Origin: CAZUZS01 sp964624795
GTDB lineage: Bacteria > Calditrichota > Calditrichia > RBG-13-44-9
NCBI GenBank assembly: GCA_964624795.1
Contig: CAZUZS010000072.1
Location: forward strand, 1 to 22,718
Reading direction: 5' to 3'
Length of the DNA stretch: 22,718 bases
This document shows positions 14,511 through 21,534 of this stretch, piece by piece. Under the pieces are notes generated by a model. It was not told where the DNA came from. It did not search any database and worked only from the letters and a program-made list of their open reading frames with translations. Each line of letters begins with the position of its first letter. Positions within the stretch are counted from its first letter, which is position 1. The position numbers were made by a program, and so were the translations under genes.

Positions 14511-15731
14511 ATGTTACAAATAAAAAACCTGATAAAAGCAGCTTTTAAAAGCTTGCTGAAAAACCGCAGCCGCAGTCTGCTGACATCGCTGGGGATTATT
14601 ATTGGCGTGAGTGCGGTGATTGTGATGGTGGCCATTGGCACTGGTTCCCAGACGGTAATTGAAGAGGGGATCAACTCGCTGGGCACTAATCTGATCGTCG
14701 TATTTCCCAGTTTCAGCCAGTCGGGCGGCGTCAACAAAGGGGCGGGCAGCTTCAACCGCTTCACCTTTGATGATGTGGACAAGATCCGCAAGGAATCCAC
14801 CCTGATCAGCGCAATTTCGCCGGTGGTGCGAAGCGGCGGGCAGGTGGTAGGCGGAACCGGCAACTGGTTCACCACCGTCTACGGCGTTACCCCGGATTAT
14901 TTCCAGATCCGCAATTGGGAAATTGAATACGGAGAATTTTTTACCCAACGCAATGTAATGGCTAATAAAAAAGTGGCCATCCTGGGAAAGACAGTAGCCG
15001 ACCAGCTATTTCCCGACGAAGACCCCACCGGGCAGCAAATCCGTATCCGCAATGTGCCGTTTACGGTAATCGGCGTGCTGAAGGCCAAGGGACAGAGCGG
15101 CATGGGCAATGACCAGGACGATGTGATCCTGGCTCCCTCCACCACCGTTCTCTACCGCCTGAAGGGGCATCGCTGGGTAGACATGATCAATGCCAGCGCC
15201 ATTTCGACGGCGCAGATGCCGGCCGCCGAAGAGCAGATGCGGGAAATTCTGCGCGATGCGCACCGGCTAAGCCCCGGTGAAGATGACGATTTCAATATCC
15301 GCGACCAGGCGGAAATCACCGACATGGCCTCGGAGACCTCGCGGGTGATGACCCTGCTGTTAGGCTCCATTGCCGCGGTGTCGCTCATCGTGGGCGGCAT
15401 CGGGATTATGAATATTATGCTGGTGTCAGTGACCGAAAGAACGCGTGAGATCGGCATTCGTCTGTCGGTCGGCGCGCGCAGCAGCGATGTGCTGTCGCAG
15501 TTCCTTACCGAGGCGGTGGTACTGAGTCTGGCGGGCGGTTTTATCGGGATCGCTTTATCTTTTCTTATTACATTTGGATTAAACCAGTTTACCGATCTGA
15601 CCGCCATCATCAGCCCGCAGATCATCCTGATCTCGTTCCTGTTTTCCGGGGCGGTGGGGATTTTCTTCGGATTCTACCCGGCCCGCAAAGCAGCGGCATT
15701 GAACCCGATTGATGCGCTGCGGTATGAGTAG
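14511..15731 (+). CDS. MacB-type ABC permease, FtsX family (operon 1)
   Basis: This is the 406-aa membrane subunit of the MacAB-like exporter, partner of the ATPase at 13271. The start ATG 14511 is chosen because AGGAG lies 6 bases upstream and the protein begins LQIKNLIKAAFKSLLKNRSR before the first helix (SLGIIIGVSAVIVMVAIGTG). A MacB periplasmic core domain occupies about residues 45-270. Three helices form the FtsX part: LLLGSIAAVSLIVGGIGIMN with the coupling sequence VTERTREIGIRLSVGAR, then two more, ending FYPARKAAALNPIDALRYE. MacB proteins act by mechanotransmission, pushing periplasmic substrates out through TolC. The heptad tract directly before it suggests translation may be affected by the insertion. 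A strong palindrome follows the gene. Confidence 0.95.
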   Translation: MLQIKNLIKAAFKSLLKNRSRSLLTSLGIIIGVSAVIVMVAIGTGSQTVIEEGINSLGTNLIVVFPSFSQSGGVNKGAGSFNRFTFDDVDKIRKESTLISAISPVVRSGGQVVGGTGNWFTTVYGVTPDYFQIRNWEIEYGEFFTQRNVMANKKVAILGKTVADQLFPDEDPTGQQIRIRNVPFTVIGVLKAKGQSGMGNDQDDVILAPSTTVLYRLKGHRWVDMINASAISTAQMPAAEEQMREILRDAHRLSPGEDDDFNIRDQAEITDMASETSRVMTLLLGSIAAVSLIVGGIGIMNIMLVSVTERTREIGIRLSVGARSSDVLSQFLTEAVVLSLAGGFIGIALSFLITFGLNQFTDLTAIISPQIILISFLFSGAVGIFFGFYPARKAAALNPIDALRYE

Positions 15732-15777
15732 GGGGAGTTGGGTATAATCTTTTGGGAGCGAGATGCACCATGATTTC

Positions 15778-15807
15778 ATTAACACCGGGATTAATCCCGG
15801 TGTTAAT
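15778..15807. terminator. 30-bp perfect palindrome between convergent genes
   Basis: The half-site ATTAACACCGGGATT (15778-15792) is followed without a loop by its exact reverse complement (15793-15807). It lies between the plus-strand permease and the minus-strand DUF2442 gene, so a two-way transcription stop is likely. There is no clear T-run. A dispersed repeat is the alternative. Confidence 0.55.
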
Positions 15808-15831
15808 AAGATTACAAAATGAGGCCGGGGG

Positions 15832-16095
15832 CTATGCTCGTCCCGATTCCTTTATTATCCTGGGAGAGTGTTTTATCCCCAGCAGCCCGTCTATTGACAA
15901 ATCGTCATCAATCAGCGGCCAATGAATACCATACCCGGATGGCGATACTTCGTACTTGTCTCTTTCGATACCCGAAGCTTTCGCTAATTTTTCAGATATG
16001 GCTGATATCTTAAATTTGTATTGTATTCCATCAATCTTTATCTTCAGATTTTCATTAGTAAAATGAATATCGCTCACTTCATGGTATTTTATCAT
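15832..16095 (-). CDS. DUF2442 family protein
   Basis: The small protein is 87 aa and fits DUF2442: a beta-rich opening (YHEVSDIHFTNENLKIKIDG), a helix near SEKLAKASGIERDKYE, and the diagnostic YGIHWPLIDDDLSIDGLLG. The ribosome binding site is weak (GCGAG). It begins 42 bases after the antitoxin gene on the same strand, so the three form one operon. DUF2442 genes are often found beside toxin-antitoxin genes or a DUF4160 gene; its function is not established. The composition is AT-rich like the rest of the trio. It could serve as a third, accessory component. Confidence 0.8.
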   Translation of the reverse strand: MIKYHEVSDIHFTNENLKIKIDGIQYKFKISAISEKLAKASGIERDKYEVSPSGYGIHWPLIDDDLSIDGLLGIKHSPRIIKESGRA

Positions 16096-16137
16096 CTCGC
16101 TTCTACTTTCCGAAATCTCTCCTAAATTTCCTCCGGG

Positions 16138-16497
16138 CTAATTCGCATGTTTAAGCCGCAAGGAAGTGCCGGCCTTATCTCTGGCGGAATCTGCTGTTTT
16201 ATTTATTAACTCTACCTGTGGAGAAGTAATTAGTAGATCAATACCAATCGCATCGGCGATCTCCACCATCTTTTTGACAGTGAGATTAGGTGTCTTTTTG
16301 AACATCTGGGAAATTGCGGAGCGGGATTTTCCAAGCTTTCTGGCCAGCTCCGCCTGGGTGATGCCATTTTCTTCCATATAACTCAAAACCAGGTGATAAA
16401 ACGTATTTATCAGGCTCCATGCCTTTTGGTTGGTGGTAGGCGGTGCAGCAAAAAATTTATCGATGTCTTCGTACGAATTTTTCAAATTCTTTTTCAT
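16138..16497 (-). CDS. XRE-family antitoxin (HigA-like)
   Basis: The protein is 119 aa from the start at 16497, which I prefer because a GGAAAGGGA stretch precedes it at a workable distance; a longer start at 16536 is also open. A helix-turn-helix of the Cro/CI type occupies residues about 46-90: GITQAELARKLGKSRSAISQ is the DNA-reading part, followed by LTVKKMVEIADAIGIDL. The N-terminal 45 residues probably contact the toxin. The gene overlaps the end of the toxin gene by 41 bases, so translation is coupled. Antitoxins of this type repress their own promoter and neutralise the toxin. The toxin-first order is that of HigBA modules. Confidence 0.87.
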   Translation of the reverse strand: MKKNLKNSYEDIDKFFAAPPTTNQKAWSLINTFYHLVLSYMEENGITQAELARKLGKSRSAISQMFKKTPNLTVKKMVEIADAIGIDLLITSPQVELINKTADSARDKAGTSLRLKHAN

Positions 16498-16870
16498 ATC
16501 TTTCTTTATCCCTTTCCAAACGTTTATAAATTTCATCTTTTAATGAAGATTTTTTCTTCATGATATAATCAAAAAAGATGATGTTGTTGCCATATCTTTG
16601 AAAAAAGAAAAACCTGTGCGGCATCGGTCTGATCTCTCCATAATCATAGCCTCTTAAATTGTATTTTATCTTTGGAGATTTAAAATTTTCAACGGTCGCC
16701 ATTTTTATGATCAAATCCTTTATCAAATCCTGTTCGCTTTTGCTCAATTGCCTGAAATGATCCATCACTTTCGACCTATTGTTCTCAAGAACATAATAGA
16801 CATTATGAATAACCTGCCCATAATCAGTATGGATCGGCAGTTGCCGAAATTCGATTCTCCCTTCTAACAT
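16457..16870 (-). CDS. RelE/HigB-like toxin (phage Gp49-like family)
   Basis: The protein is 137 aa, somewhat longer than the usual HigB. Its second half carries the Gp49-like pattern: KSPKIKYNLRGYDYGEIRPM, PHRFFFFQRYGNNIIFFDYI, then MKKKSSLKDEIYKRLERDKE, which matches the family's strand-strand-Lys-rich-helix end. Such proteins are ribosome-dependent mRNA interferases. The start at 16870 has AAAGGG 8 bases upstream. The family call rests on this C-terminal pattern and on the overlapping XRE gene; the N-terminal 40 residues are not familiar. The gene is AT-rich relative to the flanking efflux operons, which suggests horizontal arrival. Confidence 0.8.
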   Translation of the reverse strand: MLEGRIEFRQLPIHTDYGQVIHNVYYVLENNRSKVMDHFRQLSKSEQDLIKDLIIKMATVENFKSPKIKYNLRGYDYGEIRPMPHRFFFFQRYGNNIIFFDYIMKKKSSLKDEIYKRLERDKERYEKEFEKFVRRHR

Positions 16871-16889
16871 TAATTCGGCCCTTTCAATG

Positions 16890-16905
16890 TTAAGCTATTA
16901 GTTAA
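16890..16905. repeat. 16-bp direct repeat TTAAGCTATTRGTTAA, copy A
   Basis: TTAAGCTATTAGTTAA lies 20 bases upstream of the toxin start codon, where an antitoxin operator is expected. A copy with one base changed is at 17571-17586. Confidence 0.6.
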
Positions 16906-17065
16906 CAATTCGCAAGAGAAAAATGATCTTTTATCAAGGCGAATATTTCAAATTACAATTGAGAAGCATAATACAATATTTTCCGCGTCCGTTATTTCAA
17001 ACAATCGCATTAGATAATATGAAAATAAATCGAAATATCAAATAGCCTGATCTATTCATAAATTT

Positions 17066-17225
17066 TCTCGCAAAGGTGCCAAGAACGCGAAGGTACACGA
17101 AATATGTAGATAAACATAAGAACAATGTTTCTCAACCCAAATACTAAATCACTGTTGAAAAACCATATATACGGACTCTTTGCGACTTTTCGCATTGCGA
17201 CCACTACGTGGGAGGCTTTGCGAGA
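17066..17225. repeat. Long inverted repeat with CGCAAAG ends
   Basis: TCTCGCAAAG (17066-17075) pairs perfectly with CTTTGCGAGA (17216-17225). Further related words (CGCGAAGG, TTTGCGAC) occur between. It resembles common dispersed TTCTCGCAAAG-type elements; that is recalled, not checked. Confidence 0.6.
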
Positions 17226-17331
17226 TGATTAATCCGGGATAGCAAGGCTGACCAGTATTAAACAGCATCAACTTCAGAACTCAACATTACCAATTACCCG
17301 ACTCTGCAGCTTCACTTGCCAAAATGAACAG

Positions 17332-17417
17332 GTTTAACCGATTGATTAAACAGCTTTAACTAAACGATTAAACACGTTTAACTAAATGGTTAAACAGCTT
17401 TAACTATCTGGTTAAAC
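17332..17417. repeat. Four 22-bp tandem units, each dyad-symmetric
   Basis: Units begin at 17332, 17354, 17376 and 17398, exactly 22 bases apart. Each has the form STTTAAC-N5-GRTTAAAC, an imperfect palindrome, and spacers between units are 2 bases. The unit can also be read as alternating 11-mers. Candidate roles are a multi-site operator for the operon starting at 17792 or a dispersed repeat. Variable spacers of CRISPR type are absent. Confidence 0.85.
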
Positions 17418-17427
17418 GTGTTCATTC

Positions 17428-17483
17428 CGAGCATGGTGCATGGAGCGCGGCGCTTGGCGCAGGGAGCAAAGTGCAGAGAACAT
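17428..17483 (+). repeat. Heptad-repeat tract 4
   Basis: Seven-base units run GGTGCAT, GGAGCGC, GGCGCTT, GGCGCAG, GGAGCAA, AGTGCAG, AGAACAT from 17435, decaying rightward. It shares GGCGCTTGGCGCA with tract 3 read on the minus strand. Confidence 0.75.
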
Positions 17484-17543
17484 AGCATGTGGTGTGTTCA
17501 TCGAACAAGTGAGCAGGCTGGGAATGCCATTTATAATCCGGCT

Positions 17544-17608
17544 CACCCCATTGAATAATCCGATCTAAAATTAAGCTATTGGTTAATTTTTATCCAACGG
17601 GGTGAATC
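17544..17608. repeat. Inverted repeat enclosing direct-repeat copy B
   Basis: CACCCCATTGAATAA (17544-17558) mirrors TTATCCAACGGGGTG (17590-17604) at 13 of 15 bases. The loop contains TTAAGCTATTGGTTAA (17571-17586). Bases 17591-17608 are also the exact reverse complement of 19263-19280, beyond the following gene. Confidence 0.7.
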
Positions 17609-17791
17609 GCGCTCCAAAAAGGTAAAGTAGATTCGCGACCGGCTCGATTCCTCACCTGATTTTCATCCTTTCTTCATAATGATATATGAAAATTATGACC
17701 GATATTGTGTTGGTATATCTTTCTTTTTTGTTGTTCGTTTTTGGGAATGAATATTTGTTTTTTCCGGGGAATAGAGGGAGGATCAGCCCTA

Positions 17792-19198
17792 ATGCGCATC
17801 TTAGCTTCATCAGTCCTTTTTTCAAAATACATAAGAAAAGGTTTTCTTCTGGCAGGCTTCGTTTCCTTGCTTGCCATCCCGCCGGAACAGGTTGCAGCGC
17901 AGCAAAGCCGGGTGATTACCATTCACGATGCCATACAAATGGCCCTCAAAAAGAATCTCACTCTCAAACAGTCCGGCAATGCAGTAGCCACCAACCGGGT
18001 AAACGTGGGACAGGCGCGATCCAATTTTTACCCGTATCTCTCGCTTTCCGCATCGGGGTCGAAACAGTACGTCACCCGGCAGAGAAGCCTGATTCCCGGA
18101 CAATATTACAATCCGGGCGGGAAAGCGATTTCGGCGACCGTCTCCACCAATCTGAACCTGTTCAACGGTTTCGGCGATATTGCCAGCCTGCACCAGGCCA
18201 ATCGAAGCCTGGCCGCACAGCAGGCGACCTATTCTTTCGACGCACAATCGCTTACTTACCAGGTAATCTCACAGTATTTGCAGGTGGTGCAGAACCTCGA
18301 TCTGATTCGCATAGCGAAGGAAAATATGAAAGCGCAGCAGCAGCAACTGGAACAGATTCAGGAATTCCAAAAAGCAGGCAATCGCACCATCGCTGACGTG
18401 CTGCAGCAGCAGGCCACCGTCAAGCAGGCGGAGCTGCAGGTGGTAACGGCCACCCAGACTTACCAGGCCAGCCGCTACACCCTGCTGCAGAGCCTGGGGG
18501 AATCGCCGGGTGCCGGGTATGAATTTACGCCTTTTGAAATCGGGCGAATCGATTCGCTGCAGGACAACCGGGAGCCGGAGCTGCCAATCGATTCCGTGCT
18601 GCAGATGCGCCAGGATGTAAAATCGCAGGAGCTGCAAGCGGATGCGGCAGAGTACCAGATAAAGGTATCGCAGGCGGGATTCTGGCCGTCCATTTCGCTT
18701 TTCGCGGACGGCAGCACCAATTACAACAGCACCGAAAACCAGGCCAGCTTTGCCGACCAGGTTAAATACAACCGGGTAGGCACCATCGGGCTGTCGCTCT
18801 CGCTTCCCATTTTCGACCAGCTCAGCACACTTCATAACGTAGAACGCGCCAAAATCCAGTTGTCCGATCAGCAGCTTATTGTGCAAAACCTGAAACTGAA
18901 TGCAAATGTGGCCTACAACCAGGCGATGCTGGATTACCGTTCGGCCAGGCAGCAGTATGATGTGGCGAAGGCGCAATACAAGTATTCGGAAGAAGCATTG
19001 AAAGTGATTCAGGCGCAATACAATTCCGGTGTAACCACTTTTGTGCAGTTGGCCTTGTCGCAGGCACAGGACCTGAGCGCACACTACGACCTGGTAAACG
19101 CACAATATAACAAGGTGACCATGTATTTCGCAGTACGGTTTCAACGGGGAGACATCAATGAGGCAATTTCCTTGTTGGACAATCCCCCGGATCGCTAA
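17792..19198 (+). CDS. TolC-family outer-membrane channel (operon 2)
   Basis: The 468-aa channel starts at ATG 17792, chosen because GGGAGGA (17776-17782) lies 9 bases upstream; longer in-frame starts near 17705 add a non-signal-like Cys-rich stretch. The signal peptide ends VAA before Gln37. The mature protein opens with the OEP motif ITIHDAIQMALKKNLTLKQS, then a first hairpin (VSTNLNLFNGFGDIASLHQA) and a second (LSLSLPIFDQLSTLHNVERA). Overall it is a paralogue of the channel at 10349 but differs in having a longer first hairpin (KQYVTRQRSLIPGQYYNPGG). It heads the second MacAB-like operon, and no Spy-like gene precedes it. An 18-bp inverted repeat flanks the gene on both sides. Confidence 0.93.
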   Translation: MRILASSVLFSKYIRKGFLLAGFVSLLAIPPEQVAAQQSRVITIHDAIQMALKKNLTLKQSGNAVATNRVNVGQARSNFYPYLSLSASGSKQYVTRQRSLIPGQYYNPGGKAISATVSTNLNLFNGFGDIASLHQANRSLAAQQATYSFDAQSLTYQVISQYLQVVQNLDLIRIAKENMKAQQQQLEQIQEFQKAGNRTIADVLQQQATVKQAELQVVTATQTYQASRYTLLQSLGESPGAGYEFTPFEIGRIDSLQDNREPELPIDSVLQMRQDVKSQELQADAAEYQIKVSQAGFWPSISLFADGSTNYNSTENQASFADQVKYNRVGTIGLSLSLPIFDQLSTLHNVERAKIQLSDQQLIVQNLKLNANVAYNQAMLDYRSARQQYDVAKAQYKYSEEALKVIQAQYNSGVTTFVQLALSQAQDLSAHYDLVNAQYNKVTMYFAVRFQRGDINEAISLLDNPPDR

Positions 19199-19425
19199 AA
19201 AATAGAACTGCTGACCATCTCTTTTGAGAGGATTTATGCCGTAAATCAGCACAATGTGGGAGGATTCACCCCGTTGGATAGAATCTTGCCGGTCTTTTCA
19301 ATTCTTACTAACAATATCCGACAGGGAAAACAGGACAGACAAAATCCGGTTAACGGTGTTGATCCTGTTAAAGGAAAACCGGAATATGAATAGCAGCAAA
19401 AAATGAAATCAAAAAAGAGAAAAGA
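19199..19425. repeat. Intergenic gap with inverted copy of the GATTCACCCCGTTGG repeat
   Basis: GATTCACCCCGTTGGATA (19263-19280) is the exact reverse complement of 17591-17608 upstream of the channel gene. Further right, AACAGGA (19329-19335) pairs with TCCTGTT (19363-19369). No gene is seen. The adaptor's ribosome binding site is an A/G-rich run just before 19426. Confidence 0.7.
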
Positions 19426-20682
19426 ATGAGCAAGAAAATTATTTGGGGCATCATCGCTGTCGTTTTCATTATACTCATCATCCTTGCGGTTAGAGGGAGG
19501 GGACGCCAACAGGAAAACAACCAATTTCTGTTTGGCGAGATCAGCCGGGGGAATATTGTCAATTCGGTATCCAGCACCGGCTCCACAAGCGCGGTTACCA
19601 ACGTGGATGTTGGAACGCAGGTATCCGGCACCATCGTGAAAATCAATGTTGACTTCAATGATGTCGTCAAGCCGGGCGAAATTTTGGCGGTCCTCGATAC
19701 CATCCCTTTAAAAGCTGCGGTAGAAACTGCGAAGGCAACGCTGGAACAGGTCAAAGCCCAGCTAAGTGAAGCACAATCCAATTACGACCGCAACCAGCCG
19801 TTGTATAAAAAAGGGCTGATCTCGGAGTCCGACTTTCTTCCCATCGAAACGGCGTTGAATGTGGACAAAGCGGCGGTGAACTCTGCCGAAGCCGCCCTGA
19901 CCCGTGCCCAGCAAAACCTGGATTATGCGTATATTCGCTCGCCAATCCACGGCACTGTTATACAGCGCAATGTAAATGTGGGCCAGACGGTGGCCGCCAG
20001 TTTTGCCACCCCTACCCTGTTCATTATTGCGGAAGACCTGACCAAGATGGAAATCCTGGCGCAGGTGGACGAAAGCGACATCGGCCAGATAAAGGTAGGC
20101 CAGACCGCCGATTTCACTGTAGCGGCTTATCCTGACAGTGAATTTCACGGAAGGGTGGAGGAAATCCGTATGCAGCCGACGGTTGTCCAAAATGTGGTGA
20201 ATTATACTGTGGTGGTAAGTGCCAGCAATAAGAATAATGTTCTGCTGCCGGGTATGACCGCCACCCTGGATTTTATTATCGCCCGGCAAAACAACGTTCT
20301 GCGGGTGCCCAACGCAGCGCTCAGCTTTCAGCCCACTTCGGAAATGCTCAAAGAATTTCGCAAAGATATGTCGCAGGAGGAAGCATCCATGCCGGACTCC
20401 AGCCGCGCTTACCTGAAAGATTTATTGCAGCACCTGCTGTCATCCCGGATTGGCCAGGGTGCGCCTATGGAGAGTGAAATTCTGCCGAACCACACTGGCA
20501 GTGCCTGGTACCTGAATGACAAGGGCAAGCTGGCGGTCACTTTTTTCAAAACCGGCATCACCGATGGAATAAATACCGCGGTTTTAGGAAGCAAAACCCT
20601 TCATGCGGGTATGCAGGTAATTACAGGCCTTACAATCCCCGGACAGGCGCAGCAAGGCCGTCGGGGATTTCGAATTTTTTAA
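19426..20682 (+). CDS. MacA-like periplasmic adaptor (operon 2)
   Basis: The 418-aa protein has one N-terminal membrane helix (IIWGIIAVVFIILIILAV) and the MacA/HlyD order: lipoyl half VDVGTQVSGTIVKINVDFND, helical hairpin about residues 90-165 (LEQVKAQLSEAQSNYDRN), returning half YIRSPIHGTVIQRNVNVGQ, then the barrel (MEILAQVDESDIGQIKVGQ) and LLPGMTATLDF. Between residues about 297 and 358 lies a segment (KEFRKDMSQEEASMPDSSRA) matching in length, but mostly not in sequence, the segment of the paralogue at 11901; both resume at WYL, Trp361. It joins the ABC permease to the channel at 17792. The start ATG 19426 has only a weak A/G-rich ribosome binding site. Confidence 0.93.
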   Translation: MSKKIIWGIIAVVFIILIILAVRGRGRQQENNQFLFGEISRGNIVNSVSSTGSTSAVTNVDVGTQVSGTIVKINVDFNDVVKPGEILAVLDTIPLKAAVETAKATLEQVKAQLSEAQSNYDRNQPLYKKGLISESDFLPIETALNVDKAAVNSAEAALTRAQQNLDYAYIRSPIHGTVIQRNVNVGQTVAASFATPTLFIIAEDLTKMEILAQVDESDIGQIKVGQTADFTVAAYPDSEFHGRVEEIRMQPTVVQNVVNYTVVVSASNKNNVLLPGMTATLDFIIARQNNVLRVPNAALSFQPTSEMLKEFRKDMSQEEASMPDSSRAYLKDLLQHLLSSRIGQGAPMESEILPNHTGSAWYLNDKGKLAVTFFKTGITDGINTAVLGSKTLHAGMQVITGLTIPGQAQQGRRGFRIF

Positions 20683-20766
20683 TGTTTGAGAAGAACCAAT
20701 TTCCCGTCGGCCCAGCGGCTGTTGTAACTGGAAATTCAGATATAATGCTAATTGATCCGGAGATTT

Positions 20767-21519
20767 ATGGAAAAAGTTATTGAGACAAAGCAGCTCACCA
20801 AAACCTACCAGATGGGAGACATTGCCGTTCATGCCTTAAAAGGTATTGACCTAATTGTAGAAAGGGGAGAGTTTGTCGCTATAATGGGCGCTTCCGGTTC
20901 GGGCAAGTCCACATTTATGAATTTATTGGGATGCCTGGATCAGCCAACCAGCGGTGAGTACTATCTGGACGGCAAGCTGGTAAGCGCTCTTACCGGGAAT
21001 GAATACGCGGATATCCGCAGCCAGAAGATCGGTTTTGTTTTCCAGGGATTCAACCTCTTATCCAGAACCACGGCGTTGGAAAATGTGGAGCTTCCGCTGC
21101 TTTACGACCGTGAAAGGCGGATTCTTAATCCCCGGCAAGCCGCAATGGATGCGCTGGAGCGGGTAGGGCTCGCGGAGCGCATAAATCACGAACCGCACCA
21201 GTTATCCGGCGGACAGCAGCAGCGGGTCGCCATCGCCCGGGCGCTGGTCAACGAGCCCGCCATTGTGTTAGCCGACGAGCCAACCGGAAACCTGGACACT
21301 CGAACATCCATCGACATTTTGTCGGTTTTTCAGGAATTGAACCGGCAGGGTATCACGGTTATTCTGGTGACGCATGAGCGGGATATCGCCCGTTATGCCA
21401 AAAGAATCGTCGAGCTGCGGGACGGACATTTGCGACGTGATGTGGCCGTGGAAGATGTGCGGGATGCCAAAGCCGATCTCATGAATTTCAGGGAAGAGGA
21501 AGAGGACGAAGCACAATAA
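20767..21519 (+). CDS. MacB/LolD-type ABC transporter ATPase (operon 2)
   Basis: The 250-aa nucleotide-binding subunit starts at ATG 20767 with GGAG 4 bases upstream; an in-frame TTG at 20752 is less likely. Motifs are intact: Walker A GASGSGKST, Q-loop in FVFQGFNLLSRT, signature LSGGQQQRVAIARAL, Walker B IVLADEPTGNLD and H-loop VLVTHE. It is a near copy of the ATPase at 13271, with most differences at the C-terminus (acidic EEEEDEAQ here). The permease gene follows after 15 bases, which is the undisturbed arrangement. An 84-base gap separates it from the adaptor; a TATAAT (20741-20746) occurs there but no well-spaced -35 box. Confidence 0.96.
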   Translation: MEKVIETKQLTKTYQMGDIAVHALKGIDLIVERGEFVAIMGASGSGKSTFMNLLGCLDQPTSGEYYLDGKLVSALTGNEYADIRSQKIGFVFQGFNLLSRTTALENVELPLLYDRERRILNPRQAAMDALERVGLAERINHEPHQLSGGQQQRVAIARALVNEPAIVLADEPTGNLDTRTSIDILSVFQELNRQGITVILVTHERDIARYAKRIVELRDGHLRRDVAVEDVRDAKADLMNFREEEEDEAQ

Positions 21520-21534
21520 AAAAGGCAGGCAGAG

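Larger units (their letters stand above)
16871..17791. other. Gene-free repeat hub of about 920 bp
   Basis: I see no gene on either strand. It holds, in order: a 16-bp direct repeat copy (16890), a long inverted repeat (17066/17225), the 22-bp tandem array (17332-17417), heptad tract 4 (17428-17483), and an inverted repeat enclosing the second direct-repeat copy (17544-17608). It separates the leftward toxin-antitoxin operon from the rightward second MacAB-like operon and should contain promoters for both. Confidence 0.65.

Noticed and set aside
16887..16915. Promoter TTGCGA-N17-TAACAT on the minus strand for the toxin gene
   Set aside because: Spacing is ideal, but transcription would start around 16880 and cut into the AAAGGG ribosome binding site at 16879-16884, so I do not list it.
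17332..17417. CRISPR array
   Set aside because: Units are 22 bp with only 2-base spacers and no cas genes are near, so there are no spacer-like variable segments.
17332..17417. Plasmid-type iteron origin
   Set aside because: Unit length would fit, but there is no replication initiator, DnaA-box cluster or partition gene in the window. It remains only a remote option.
17686..17791. Longer starts for the operon 2 channel near 17686-17705
   Set aside because: The frame at 17686 is a different frame that ends early. The extension from 17705 is not signal-like, and a strong GGGAGGA sits correctly before ATG 17792.
20722..20746. Internal promoter TTGTAA/TATAAT before the operon 2 ATPase gene
   Set aside because: The spacing is about 13 bases, too short for a standard promoter. 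TATAAT alone is weak evidence in an AT-rich gap.
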